Below, one piece after another: positions 33,718 through 45,332 of a stretch of 64,000 bases of DNA. Positions within the stretch are counted from its first letter, which is position 1. Every line of letters begins with the position of its first letter. The translations under genes were made by a program, and so were the position numbers. Origin of the DNA: Pseudovirgaria hyperparasitica. Lineage: Eukaryota > Ascomycota > Dothideomycetes > Acrospermales > Acrospermaceae. The DNA lies in NCBI RefSeq assembly GCF_010093815.1, contig NW_022985551.1:1165311-1229310 (forward strand), written 5' to 3'. Under the pieces are notes generated by a model. It was not told the origin of the DNA and made no database searches. It saw only the letters and a program-made list of their open reading frames with translations.

Positions 33718-35146
33718 TAGAAAGGGAATAGGGGGGATGATCGTGTTGGTGAGTCCTACATCCTAGGGTGTTTTGCATTGCGTGTTAGATCTAGCATTTG
33801 TGGCGGTGTCATTCCTGTTCGCTCGTAATAGTCGATACCGGTCGGTGTCAGTACCTTTTGTACAACTGTTCATCACTATAAAGGCTATTACGATCAAGGC
33901 CATCACTGTCAATTCCATCCTTATCGACTTCTAGATCACGGAAGTGTGTTTGTGTATTTTGTTGATTCAGAGCAGTGACTCACAGCCTTATTTTACACTG
34001 ACTGCAAAGAGCCTCTAGCACTTTCTCCCCTTTATTTCTATTTTCGAAGAACTTCACCAAGTCTCATTTGAGAGAGCACCAATGCGTAAGTAATTACACG
34101 AGTAGAGTGTTGGGATGAATCACGCCCTGCTATTATATTAATATCTAGGAGAATGGTGGGACTTTTCTGATTTGGCACACCGTCGATGAGGAAGAGAGCG
34201 ACTTTGTTGTCTTGCTGAAACATATCTTTTTTTCCCTATATTAAGAGCTGATTGTTTCGGGAGAAAAAGAATGGAGTTTTCTAAACGTAGTACTTGAATA
34301 TATCTAGATACACAACAAATGACTTAATTACCATCATGTAGAGACCATAAAACAGAGAGAGAGAAATACAATTCTTTACCATACTCGTCCCCGGTGTAGT
34401 CGAAACAAGTGTGTCGAGTCGTCTGGGACGGCACTAGATCAACAACATACTGCTATACATAAACCCTATTGGGACAACGATCTGTGGTTTCCCCTCACAC
34501 CTAAAATGAAAATGTCCGCGGTTATTAGTCTTTCTTCGGACGTAACGTACCCACCAACATACCTCAACAACCCGCGCATACATATATCCATTGCGGACCC
34601 GGGCCCAGGCGGGCAGATATCTGGGACGGGACATGTCAAGATTCGATAATCGGGATCTGCGTCTAAGTTGCACGGTCCAGTCCGCGCCTATCCGGATCGG
34701 TTGATTCGACACTGCGCTGTACTGTTTGTTGTTGGTAGGCTTCCGATATACTCCAGGTTTGTTTGGCCGCGGGCACACAGACGGGATGATGGACTGCCCC
34801 TCAAGCAGGATATGCATATTGGCGGCCGCGTATACCACGCTGGTTGACCTATTATCATCATGGATCATATCTCAGCCCGCTGATCGACACCAACTGCCTT
34901 ATGGATGGACCGGGGATGGCCAATACGCCCGATGATCCTGAGCACTCGAGAGCTCTGTACGCTGATCTGCAATACTATCCTATAGTTTCGAATAATGTAT
35001 TGTTGTGACTCATCTAGACAACGCCTATGCATGTCCGAAATTATGTTCTTTTATGCTTGTCTATAAGGTGGGTATCTGTGGTGAGCTGGGGGCAACTCTT
35101 ATAAACATTAGGCTAATTGGCTCAATATAAGACTGTCTACGTAATG
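33718..35146. other. Convergent intergenic region, PER1 / NTE1
   Basis: About 1.4 kb between converging genes with no supportable protein gene. It is AT-rich around 34000-34400. Frames at 34038-34223 and 34434-34868 on the - strand lack homologous features. A conserved non-coding RNA is possible but nothing positive was seen. Confidence 0.5.
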
Positions 35147-38100
35147 TCATATGCTTGCTCGCCTAGGAGCCATGGTCCTTCGCAAGTTCTTCTGCCTCTC
35201 ATTCTCTTCCATGACAGGCAACACTCCTTCATCTCTGAGTTGGGCGAGATACTGCTTGCCGTACTGATAACCAAGCTGGTAGAGCTCGTCAAACTTTGCA
35301 AATTCCAAAGTTCCGTACGGGTCGATAGGTGGTCTCATGTACCGACAACCAGGTGTAGTCTTGGCTCGTTCCAGTGCATCGACACTCGACACGTATGCAA
35401 GCCGAGCCTGGATCTCAGATAGCGTCGGGGGATTTGGTACCGCCGAGAATGGGTTCCATCGATTCATCGCGGCCCAGAATCCAGATAGGGAGTCTCCAAA
35501 ATTCTGTGGTGCATCGTCGTCGAGGCTTCCGACATCTATGGCAAAGATAACATCTGCACCTAATGCTTTCATGTGGGAAACGGTCAAATTATCGACGTAG
35601 CCTCCGTCCAGCAGCATGCTGCCATTATCGCAGATGGGCGGGAGCAGACCTGCCAGAGACATCGAGGCTCTAACATATCGCCATACATAGCCTCTGGTAT
35701 GGATTTGTGATCGACTCTTGCTGATGTTCGTAGTGTTGCAATAGAACTCAAGCCAAAAATCTTCTATTTGGGAATTACCAAAGGTCTTAAAGATTCCACG
35801 ATTAAATTCGTGGCCTGTTGTGTAAGAGGCCCTGTTCAAGTCAGCACAGTGTCATCTGGTAGCAGAGGAGATACGGACGTGGGATACGTGAGGTCTAAAG
35901 CGAACCTCCACATGCTACCCATCCGGCCGGCAAACTTCTTTGCTCGTCCATACATAGGTACCACGTCGGCGTCCCAGGCGTAGAGTGCACCGATAAAGGC
36001 TCCAATCGATGTGCCACCGACAATATCGATAGGAATTCCCGCTTCCTCTAGAGCCCTAATGATGCCAACTTGAGATATGCCACGGGCACCTCCACCGCCA
36101 AGAACAAGACCTACAGACTTACCGCAAAGTCTTCGTGCAAGTCTATGAAAGTCACCCTTGAAAGGCGTCTCAGCTGAGTACAGGGGTGTCTGCCTGACCT
36201 TTCGAGAGGTATACTTCTGTATCTCTGCCTGTAAAACCTGTACTCTTTGCTTTAGCGCAGATCCAAATCGCCGCCCAGGCGTGTGCACTGGTTCGGTCGT
36301 TGATCGGTGCGACATTTGAATATGGTGATGGCTGCCATTGATCCAGACCCTATTTCTGAGCCAACGTCTGGTCAATCCAGGAGGACAATAACGCTCTGAA
36401 TGAAGCAGGACAAGCTCTTTCCTCGCGGTTGTTTTGGTCGTCAACAGGAACCTTTCGTACTCGCCAACGTCTGGAGTGCCTTCTGCAAGGCCCACGAGCA
36501 GAATACAATCCGCTTGGCTGATACAGGTTTGAGTCCAAGGAGACTTGACATTGGTATCTGCAACATACAGCACCATGCCGTATTTCTCTTCAAGATCGGC
36601 CAGATACTGTGCAAGCTTCAGCTTACCCATTCTACTGAAAGCATGTCGACCAAGATGATTCAAGATTGCGGCTTGATTCAGAGAAACGACTCCATTCGGA
36701 GTTCCGATCTGTGAAAGGGCACTGAGAAGTCTACTGGCGAACTCCACGACAGGTACGCCAGCAGTGACGGGCAATATTGATATCGTTCGTAAATTAATCG
36801 TCGATGATACGTTCTTTTGCGTAGCTGTGGTGAGACTTTTCTCTTTGGGCTCATTCATAGGATCATCTATCAAGGCTCGCATTCGATTTGCCAGAATCTT
36901 TGAAATCTTAATCGTGATACCAGGATGCTCCAAAGCGAGGCTGTTGAACAACGTCTTGGGAAATTTTGCTAGTTCTGTATCACGTATTGCATGTAGCGAG
37001 CCAGGACGACGGGACTCTGTGAGGACTTCCAGTTCGCCTACGCTGTCGCCTTGACCGTATTCGCCGATGAACTTATTCCCATCCTCACTTTCCTGTATTG
37101 CGCGGAGACGACCATTCAAAACGATGTATATGGCATCACTCTCGTCTCCTTGGTTGTATATGACCTGCCCGGCATTGACTTGTACCCATTCAAGAGCAAA
37201 ATCAATGTGGAGAATCAATCGCGGCAAGAGCGTGGTCAGTCGCTTAGCCATAGTTAATAACACAACAGGAAATTGGTCCACGATCCGATCCATGGCTGCG
37301 CGTGGTAGAAACCCGACATATACATCGGTCTTTGCAGTGACGTCGATGAATGACCGATACGATGAGACTGTCCCAAGATACCCCGCAAGCCCACCGGGCT
37401 TTGTCAAGAAAAGGCTCTTTCTGCGGCTCTTTTTCCCATTTGCGTCTTTGTTTAGAGCAGAATTATGCTGTGAGTGTTTTCGAGGACCGAGTTTAGGTAT
37501 CGCTTTGGGACCAAACAGGTCAGAGGGAGCTATGGTCGACGATCTAGGTGCTGTGCCTAAAATATTTTGGTCCGATGCATCATCCTCAACAGGTATACCA
37601 ACATCGAGGAAGCCATCAATTACATAGTAAAGACCAGGGTTTCTCTCTCCTTGTTCAACGAGTACAGATCCTTTTGGGAAGAAGACAATCTCGACTTCGT
37701 TCGACAATTCTTCTAGTGCCAGATGTGGACCACTGCTGCTGAACCCCGACATCGAAGCAGATGCTATTGATTCAGACTCGCCATCCCCCGAATCTTCGTA
37801 TGGATGCATGAAACCGAACGCATTGCTGAATACAGCCTTCTGTTTTCTGGAATCGAATGACACCAAGCGGGGAGATTGTTCGACTGACTCAGACCTCGGA
37901 AGTGTATTCTTGGTATTGGAGAGTCCAATAGCCTTGAACATACAGTCCAGTACAGCTTCGCGGAAGATGCTATCCTCATCAAGAGATTCCTGGCGCTGCA
38001 AAGGTATGTTGCCCCGCCGCTGATTAGCGAGGGGGTTGAAGTTTGCTCTCTCTAGTGGTGTTACCACCTCTCTGCGAGAAGGAACGCGGCCTTCATACGG

Positions 38101-39783
38101 CTGAGAGAAGCTCAGGCGAGATTGTCGGGTCCCGCTCGTATTGACAGACCCGTTCGTGAGGAGATCACCTGCACTTACACCCGATCTTTCGGAATCAGCA
38201 GTAGTCATTCTGAGAGTTGCGTTGGTAGCTCCGTTTAGATTTCGACCTGCAGCAGCTCTAGCATGGGAAGCAGCTTCTTTTCGAAGACCACCGCTCGATC
38301 TGCGTCGCCGGTGCACACCGGCATTAGAATTGTGTAATGCAATCCCTTTCATTCCTTCTTCTGGTCCTGTTCTTTCACGCTCCTTCGCAAACTTGTCTTT
38401 GAGCCTTTCTAGGGGCGAGTCCCGGAGAAATCCTGGCAAATCGTAGGTCGTGTATTTGTTCATCAGCCGTTCTGTTCGGAGAACTTCACTCGTCAAGCCC
38501 AGATATGCGTGACCTGTCGAGAGCGTGACTCTTTGTAAGCGAGTCAGAATAACCTGAACGATGTGGGATGAGGCCCGAGGATAGAGTCTGGTCAATCGAT
38601 GAAAAGCTGTGGCTGGTATCACAGCGATTGTAGTATCTGTCGTAGCCCTGGCCACAATATCGGGATGGGCAGATTTTGGCACGCGTGAACGGGGTCGAGT
38701 CTGCCGATTAGCATTATTCATGGACTCAGGATCCAAAGATAATGGAGGGATACGTGGGAGCTTTCCACTTGCAGGCGAGTTCGGAAGAGATTGCTCTTTA
38801 GCTTGCCTGAGTTCCAGGGAATTGCGATGTATATGCATGGGGCTCCCAGGCACAGACTCGTTAGGAGTCGTGAGTCCCGGACCTGTAGAGTTATCTGTCC
38901 CAGGCCTAGTAGCTACGCTTTCTTCGTCTTCTTCGTGGCGAAGTTTTACATCCTCAGTGAAGAGGGACAGTATTGAAAAGAGAGAAGATAGTGGAGCACC
39001 GTTCTTCACCTCGCTCAAAAGTTGATACCCCTGGTTATGTTCTCTATCTCCACCCTCCTCATCAGAGCTTCCTTCACCATGAGTATCATCGCCCTTCTCG
39101 GATACGTTCGATTCCCTTGCATTGGATTTGACGAAGATCTGCACCAGACCATCGACAACGATACAGAAACCCTTCTCTTCTTCGAGTAATAATGTCTCGC
39201 CTGCAATCAACTTTCTTGTCTGCATGGTCCGGGTCAGCTCGTGGAAGACCGGCCGTTCAAGATAGCCAAAGACTTTGATGGCGCTCAGGAATTCGTCCAA
39301 GTAATTGGTCAGCCCACGTTTAGAATCACCGTCCTGCGAATCTGGAAACACTTCAACTTGTGGCTCCTGTCGTTGGGGTTCTGCTGGTAGACGAGAATAC
39401 ATATTCAGAACGCGATATCGTACTATCCAGCTCACAGTCGAAGCGAAGGCAACTAAAAGGACCATACTAAGTTGGTCAGCCAGGAAAGCGGCATTTTAGG
39501 CTGGTAAAGGCTCTTACAGCGTAGTGAAGTTCATGGTAAAGGTCAAACTCATTGAAAACAGGGTGAACAGCCATGTCGGCAGCGTAATGGTCAGAAATGT
39601 GACTGTCCAATACAGCACCCCCGGAATCACACGAAGGATTGCCAAAAGGATACGGGCGATAATGGCTAGAACAGAGCTGGAGGTTTGTACCTCCGAAGCA
39701 GTAGCAATGTCAGTTGCAGATGCGATTTGACTGGAGAAATCAGCTACAGCTGTCACAACTGATGTCGGTACGGACGAATCCAT
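35147..39783 (-). CDS. NTE1: Lysophospholipase NTE1 (patatin-like, cNMP-binding domains)
   Basis: An ER membrane phospholipase B that deacylates phosphatidylcholine to glycerophosphocholine. Exons are 39518-39783, 35879-39466 and 35147-35831, 1512 residues, the usual family length. Intron 1 is GTAAGA..CTTAG (phase 2). Intron 2 is 47 nt with a weak GTCCGT donor and AACAG acceptor, restoring [16 protein letters not shown]. It has TM segments near residues 40-90, then cyclic-nucleotide-binding-like domains ([65 protein letters not shown]). The patatin domain has [14 protein letters not shown] (oxyanion loop), [10 protein letters not shown] (nucleophile Ser) and DGGYVDN (catalytic Asp). It is intact. 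Confidence 0.96.
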
Positions 39784-40610
39784 GGCGGGCAGAACGATAT
39801 CTCGACGGCTTGTATTGTCAAGGGAGGAAACGAGCCTCAGTATGGAAAGACGCTAAATTGTAACATTGTCGAGGGCGAAGTAGCGAGACCTCATTAACGG
39901 GGAGGGCATGGAAGCATTAAACCACGGGTTCTACAGCAAGTTGACGCTGGAACAAGCAACTGTGGAGAACGTGAATCTGGCTGCGTTGCGGGTGCCTCGG
40001 GCGATGGATTGTGGGTCCATTGGGTCATGGGTGCCTTAATGCCTTAATGCCTTAATGCCTGAGGGTTGACTTGTTATCACCATCGCCCACTACAACCTTG
40101 TCCCTCACCGTCTGCTCCTCTACATGTCTATTCTGAGTCAAGCATATAGCAAGAGATTAAATATACAGTGTCTTGCGACTGTGGGATTTCTGCGCGTCAA
40201 TGGTAGCTAGACGTCACGAGAGGATCTTTAGGCTCGTACATAGAACATTTTACAGTCCTTACCGTATACCTCAATGGAAAGTTACTTTGCAGATATCTTA
40301 GCACAGACAACTGGTCGCATGGCTCGTTTATTCTGCTTCCACCTATCCACTATTGCTATCGGTTATTCATGCAGCCTATATGTATGGTGCCTGTGTTCAT
40401 AGAGTGAATAGCAACGCAGATTACAATTATCACTTTGGAGTTCGGTGCCTGAGGCAATAGGTCACTGAATTCTTGGCTCCTCCGCCCAACCTCCGACGCG
40501 ACAAGTTTGACACGAATAGTGGAAATCTGATCACGCATCTCTTCACACTTCTTCCTGGTGAAAAGACCCTATTACAAGGCCGATATATTCTTTGAGCTCA
40601 ATTTGAGAAG
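39784..40610. promoter_or_regulatory. Divergent promoter region, NTE1 / PAF1
   Basis: About 0.8 kb between divergent housekeeping genes, with no protein gene. It contains an 8-bp tandem repeat at 40033-40060. The short - frame at 40356-40538 has no features. Confidence 0.5.
40033..40060 (+). repeat. 8-bp tandem repeat (GCCTTAAT), 3.5 copies
   Basis: Three perfect GCCTTAAT units plus GCCT in the NTE1/PAF1 intergenic region. It is probably a simple replication-slippage repeat. Confidence 0.95.
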
Positions 40611-41980
40611 ATGGCGAGCTCATCTGCACGTCCTGAGCGAGTGTATCACCAAGACTATATCGCGCGCGTGCGATATTCCAATGCTCTGCCTCCTCCGCCA
40701 AACCCTCCAAAACTGTTGGACATCCCAAATACTGGACTCTCTAGTGGCCAGTATACATCGGCCGCATATGCTTCCCGCCTAGCGCGTGAACAGCCGCTCA
40801 ATATCGAAGCAGATGCCGAATTAGGCATGCCCATCGACCTTGTCGGTCTACCAGGCGTCTTCGATGGCGATGAGACTGGTTCGTGAAATCTATCATCTTA
40901 ATAAGGATATACAGCTCACTCTTCTTAGTGATCCAGAGTATGGACCGCCCACCAGCTCCTCATCCACATGACAGACCGCTACTCCGACCCTTGTCGACAC
41001 TTGGAAAGTCAAGCAGTGCTACTCAAGGTGTGAGTTTCTTGCGGCGGACTGAATATATCACATCTGCAGGATCAGCTCGGCACGATATTCCCAAGGAATT
41101 CATGAGGCCGCGTCAAGTAAAGAAGCGTCGCCATACCGATTCCCACAGTGACGACCCTATTTCAATCATTCGCGCGATATACAAGGGCTTTGACCTTGCA
41201 TATCCTAATGAGGCATACACTGGCCCAGATTCGACGGAGAAGATTCGCGGCGCAGAAATTTCGCCTGAAGAGCGAAGTGCTTGGAAGTTTCCCGTACATC
41301 CCTCTAAGCCTGACGTTAAAGTCGTGGACAGTTATCCTATTCTCCCTGACATGGATGCATTCGCAGACGCACCCGGCTACAGTGTCATGAAATTCGTTTC
41401 TGCCCCTGTCGACAAGCAAGACAAATACGATCGTCGATTAGATACATGTGTTTTCAGACCTCTAGTTGATCCGGTGCGTCAGCAGGAGTACGAGGCCCAA
41501 AGAGCCATCGATCCTTCGGCTGCACCTCCCAAATTTGACTATGAGCTCTACTTACCCCAGAGTGAGTCTGTTGGAAACATCAAAAGGAAGTTCAACGTTC
41601 TAGATCCTGGCAACAATGACGACGATCTCTACGACGAACAGACACGCAACACCGATACTCCACACTTCAGGTTCGACAAAGTACGCACCTACGAGACTTT
41701 CCAGCATAGCGAGACTTCCGGTCTATATTCAGAGCACGTTGCGGTGGCTCTGCATGACGCACCAGCAGGGTCCAAGAAGCAGAAAGCTGCTTATATCTAC
41801 CCCATACTGAACAGAACCATAATTCGCCCAAGGAGGAAAGTCAATCGGCCTGGTCCGTCTGAGGAACAAGAAGATAGCGCGGATGTCATACAATTGACAG
41901 TCAGGGATTTAGATGAAGAAGAAGTGAATGAGAGGGAACGAATACTACAGGAGAAGTACATGGCTGCGACAACGAGTTAA
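40611..41980 (+). CDS. PAF1: RNA polymerase II-associated factor Paf1
   Basis: Core subunit of the Paf1 elongation complex, which travels with RNA polymerase II and promotes H2B ubiquitination and H3K4/K36 methylation. Exons are 40611-40878 and 40929-41980 (intron GTTCGT..CTTAG, phase 1), 439 residues. Family landmarks are the N-terminal YHQDYIARVRYSNALPPPP followed by PPKLLDIP, then PPAPHPHDRPLLRP after the intron, SFLRRTEYITS, FPVHPSKPDVKVVDSYPILPD, and the tail with KVNRPGPSEEQEDS. The C-terminal acidic region is short. The start codon gives MASSSARPERVYHQDY, consistent with homologues. Confidence 0.94.
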
Positions 41981-42699
41981 AGTATCTTGAATAGGCCATG
42001 AACTGATTGATGCCTCTTTTTTTCATTGGTCCGAAAATCGCCTTGATAGCCTCGAAGGGCGAGGTCAATTGCATAGCGCGGAGTTCAGGCTAAGGACCAA
42101 GATACTCTGCTTACGCAAATGGTAACATATAATAAGTGTTGATCTTTCCTTTCAGACGTGTTTCAGGTCACCCAGTGTACGGGATGAGCAAAACTTCAGC
42201 ATCTGCTCAATATCGATTGTGGTCATTATTGTCGAGTTCGAGCAAGCAGTGAGCATATTTCCTACGCATGTGCACACACGTGGGTGCGCGCCGAACCGTG
42301 ATTGTTGTGGCCTATGAGCTTTCTGTGCTTGTTTTTCCTTGGCGCGTAGTTGCCTCTCCCGGTTGTATTCTTTCTCTTTCCACATTCTACACTGTGCGAA
42401 TTCCCCCAGTATACTTCTTCAAATTCGAGCCAATTTCGTCCAACACGCGAGACTATCCCCTTCGTCACCTCTGTTTGCATTCCAGCTGGCAGCTAGTGCG
42501 TTTCACATGGTCTGTCTGTTCACTGTCACCCTCATCGAATGACCTAACCTTCGCCATGAGACTCTTCCCTCACAGACCACGGCATTCCCCTACGACGTCG
42601 AAGCTTCTGCAAGACAGGTACACTCGATCAGACCATACTTCGCGTCGTACTTCACACCAATTCACTCTGGCAAGAACATCTGCTTCAACAGCTACAGCC
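41981..42699. other. Intergenic region and leader of the two-TM protein gene
   Basis: About 0.7 kb. The right part (42268-42699) stays open in frame with the next gene, and an in-frame ATG at 42556 would add 48 mostly basic, Ser/Thr-rich residues. It may be leader or an alternative N-terminus. Otherwise no gene. Confidence 0.45.
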
Positions 42700-44760
42700 A
42701 TGCCTCCTTTCGACGAGGAGACTCAGGCAGACGCCAAGGTCAGCCGCAGTAACAAAAAAAGCCTGATCACCTTCGGTTGCCTACAAGTGTTTGTGGTCTC
42801 GACGTTCCTTGCTATTGGTTACGTTGTGGGCACTGCAGCTGCGCCAAGTTCTCCTGAGAGAAGCTATGCTGGTGGCATAGCTTGGATCATTGTCTCTTTG
42901 GTCGCTGTTGGATGTGCTAGCGTATCTGCGTGGATACTATGGAAGAGACAACAAGCTAACAAGGTCAATGACACGTTTACCTTTGGCCAAGGGGCACTCC
43001 TATCGGAAGAGAAAAGGCCCACGCTGCTCCAAAACCCAGTGATGAACAGACCAAATACCGACCAAGAAAACTTACGCCTTGACCGCCAGCTCAAGGAGCC
43101 AGCAGAAGCAATCGATGATACCTACGAGCAAAACCCTTTTGACTCACCAAGGTCTGTCAGAGAGAAACAGCCACGAGCAGAGACAAAACGCACAGTCAGC
43201 AATGGAAGCATCGAACTGCAGTTACTTGGACAGGGGCCACCACGTGCAGGCCCAGTATCACAACGGCCTCATACTCTTACGCTGCCACGCTCGGGATCTC
43301 AAAGCTTGCAAAATATGATAGTTGCCAACTATATTGGGGACGGTAACTCTCTACCTAGAACTCCAGTCACTATCAAGTCTCAGCGATCGTCGATCGGACC
43401 GGGCAATCAGCTTGCTGGATGTGAGAGGCGAGTTTCTACGGATCCTGCAGCTTATTTCCGCAATCGATCAATGACGAAAGACACTATCAGCTCTAGCACT
43501 AGCGATGAGACCGTGAAGCCGAATCTCATGCCACCCAAGATTGATTCCGAGTTCTGGCGTAGCGTGGAGCGTTCCACCTCCCGTCAGGACGATGTACCAT
43601 CGTTCGTTCATCCTGCTAGCGTTGTCATGAAGCCGTCACCAACTGAGCCAGCGTCTCCGACCCCAGGAGCTCGCGACTCAATGGCTTTTCATCCACCACG
43701 TCAATCTAGCCTCCCGCCATCGAATAGTGGTAGTGACACAAGCTCTACTGCCTTAACTACGACTCCTGAGGCTGCAGAGAGGAGCATTGTTGACGGACCA
43801 GAATGGAGTTATCCGGGAATATCCATAGGAAATGACTCTCAACGAAGCTCAGTGATCCTCGACGAATCAAGCATGAACAGGCGCTCTTACAGCATCGTAT
43901 TTCCAAAGAGACTGAGCAGCCTTGGTGCGCCAACTGGGCTGACCACATCCATGTTATCCACTGCCAGCGGTAACGAGACAGTCCCACATTTCAGCGTACC
44001 TAGGACCCCGAGCAGGCAAACATCCATGGTCTCGCTGAATGACCATGATCGGAGTGTCAGTCCAGTCATAGCTCTATATGCTGAGATGAACAACAGCTCC
44101 AATACCAGTTTGGAAAATGTCAAATACGCAATACATGAAAATGCCACATCTCCAGATCCGCATTCTGCGCAAATTGCACTATCGACGGCTCAGATAGAGG
44201 AGACAGCTGATCATACTCTGGGTAATGGACTTCCGCAGGTGAAGATGCGACCCGAATCCTCCACTCTGCCTCGCCCGGACACTTATCCAACTCTCCAGTT
44301 CACCGAGACGTCAAGCGATAATGGGCCGTTTGCATACGATGAATCTAGGTACCGTCTACATCCTCTTTCGAACAACGATAGACATGGCATTGAACCTGGC
44401 TCACGGCACGTCGAGGATGACACGATTACCCCAGTGGTCAGGCCGTTTTCAAATCCAATGACACCGTCGGCCTCCACTATGACCATGTCGACCTCTGTAA
44501 GCTCCTTCGAGCCATCTCTGTTCTCATCTCAGATCAATCTCAGAGCTGCGGAGGTCTCTCCCAAGAGAAACAGCGCCGGCTCGACGCCAACGAAACGTAG
44601 CTCTGCTGTCAACCTCAGCTCCCGAAAGACCTCGACCGATCGGCTGAGCTTCAAGTCTGCTAAGACTAACCAAACTCAGGGAACTGAGAACGACGATGAC
44701 GACGAAGACCGTGATGATCGGAGAAGCTGGAGCCGCGTGAACATGTATCGCGGTAGCTGA
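42700..44760 (+). CDS. Hypothetical protein with two N-terminal transmembrane helices and a long disordered tail
   Basis: Not recognised. The preferred start at 42700 (MPPFDEE, AGCC before ATG) gives 686 residues; ATG 42556 would give 734. Near the N-terminus are two hydrophobic helices (FGCLQVFVVSTFLAIGYVVG and IAWIIVSLVAVGCASVSAWIL) with a short loop between them and a KRQQ stop-transfer after the second. The remaining ~600 residues are Ser/Thr/Pro-rich and low complexity, with many SP/TP and RxxS sites, typical of a phosphorylated cytosolic tail. It ends in an acidic DDDDEDRDDRRSW patch. The arrangement suggests a plasma membrane or endomembrane anchored regulator, but no domain supports a function. 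Confidence 0.75.
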   Translation: MPPFDEETQADAKVSRSNKKSLITFGCLQVFVVSTFLAIGYVVGTAAAPSSPERSYAGGIAWIIVSLVAVGCASVSAWILWKRQQANKVNDTFTFGQGALLSEEKRPTLLQNPVMNRPNTDQENLRLDRQLKEPAEAIDDTYEQNPFDSPRSVREKQPRAETKRTVSNGSIELQLLGQGPPRAGPVSQRPHTLTLPRSGSQSLQNMIVANYIGDGNSLPRTPVTIKSQRSSIGPGNQLAGCERRVSTDPAAYFRNRSMTKDTISSSTSDETVKPNLMPPKIDSEFWRSVERSTSRQDDVPSFVHPASVVMKPSPTEPASPTPGARDSMAFHPPRQSSLPPSNSGSDTSSTALTTTPEAAERSIVDGPEWSYPGISIGNDSQRSSVILDESSMNRRSYSIVFPKRLSSLGAPTGLTTSMLSTASGNETVPHFSVPRTPSRQTSMVSLNDHDRSVSPVIALYAEMNNSSNTSLENVKYAIHENATSPDPHSAQIALSTAQIEETADHTLGNGLPQVKMRPESSTLPRPDTYPTLQFTETSSDNGPFAYDESRYRLHPLSNNDRHGIEPGSRHVEDDTITPVVRPFSNPMTPSASTMTMSTSVSSFEPSLFSSQINLRAAEVSPKRNSAGSTPTKRSSAVNLSSRKTSTDRLSFKSAKTNQTQGTENDDDDEDRDDRRSWSRVNMYRGS

Positions 44761-45332
44761 AGCACCTTGGAGCGATCAAGGAGCAATAAACTTTGTTCGC
44801 AGTACCATAACGATACGTATACGGTCGCCGTGACGGAGCTGGTCACCATTTCCGCGAGAGTTGGGCCTCATGGGCTCATCTTTACTAACTTACCGAAAAT
44901 GACCTGCATTTCCCCGTTCAAAACGTCATTCGGCATTTCATTTCTTGTTCGACGCGTGTGTTTTATCACTTTACTCTCTAATCTTCCTCATGGGCTGCAT
45001 CTTTGCAACACTGACGGGGTGTAAAATTTTGGGAAATACCTGGCTGCCATCGACTGTTTTGTCCAGCCAATCTGTTCTTTCTACTGGTCTTTCAGTGGAC
45101 AATTGATGTAATACCACACCACAAATGGAATGTTTACTGCTGTGATTTCGGAAGCAAATATGTATTATAAGCGTAATAGAAAATTCATGGCATATGATCC
45201 ATTTCAATTCCAATGTTCATGTGATGGTAAACGCTGATGTAGCCGTGAAGCGCAATTCGTTATGCCCGTAGAAAATGCATGCACAATACTTTCAAACAGT
45301 AATATAAATCATCTTGGAGTAACGTCTTGTCA
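44761..45332. other. Convergent intergenic region
   Basis: About 570 bp between converging 3' ends. No supportable gene; AT-rich around 45000-45310, fitting 3' UTRs. Confidence 0.5.

Noticed and set aside
42268-42555. Open extension upstream of the two-TM protein
   Set aside because: In frame but without an ATG before 42556, so it cannot be translated as an N-terminus from this reading.
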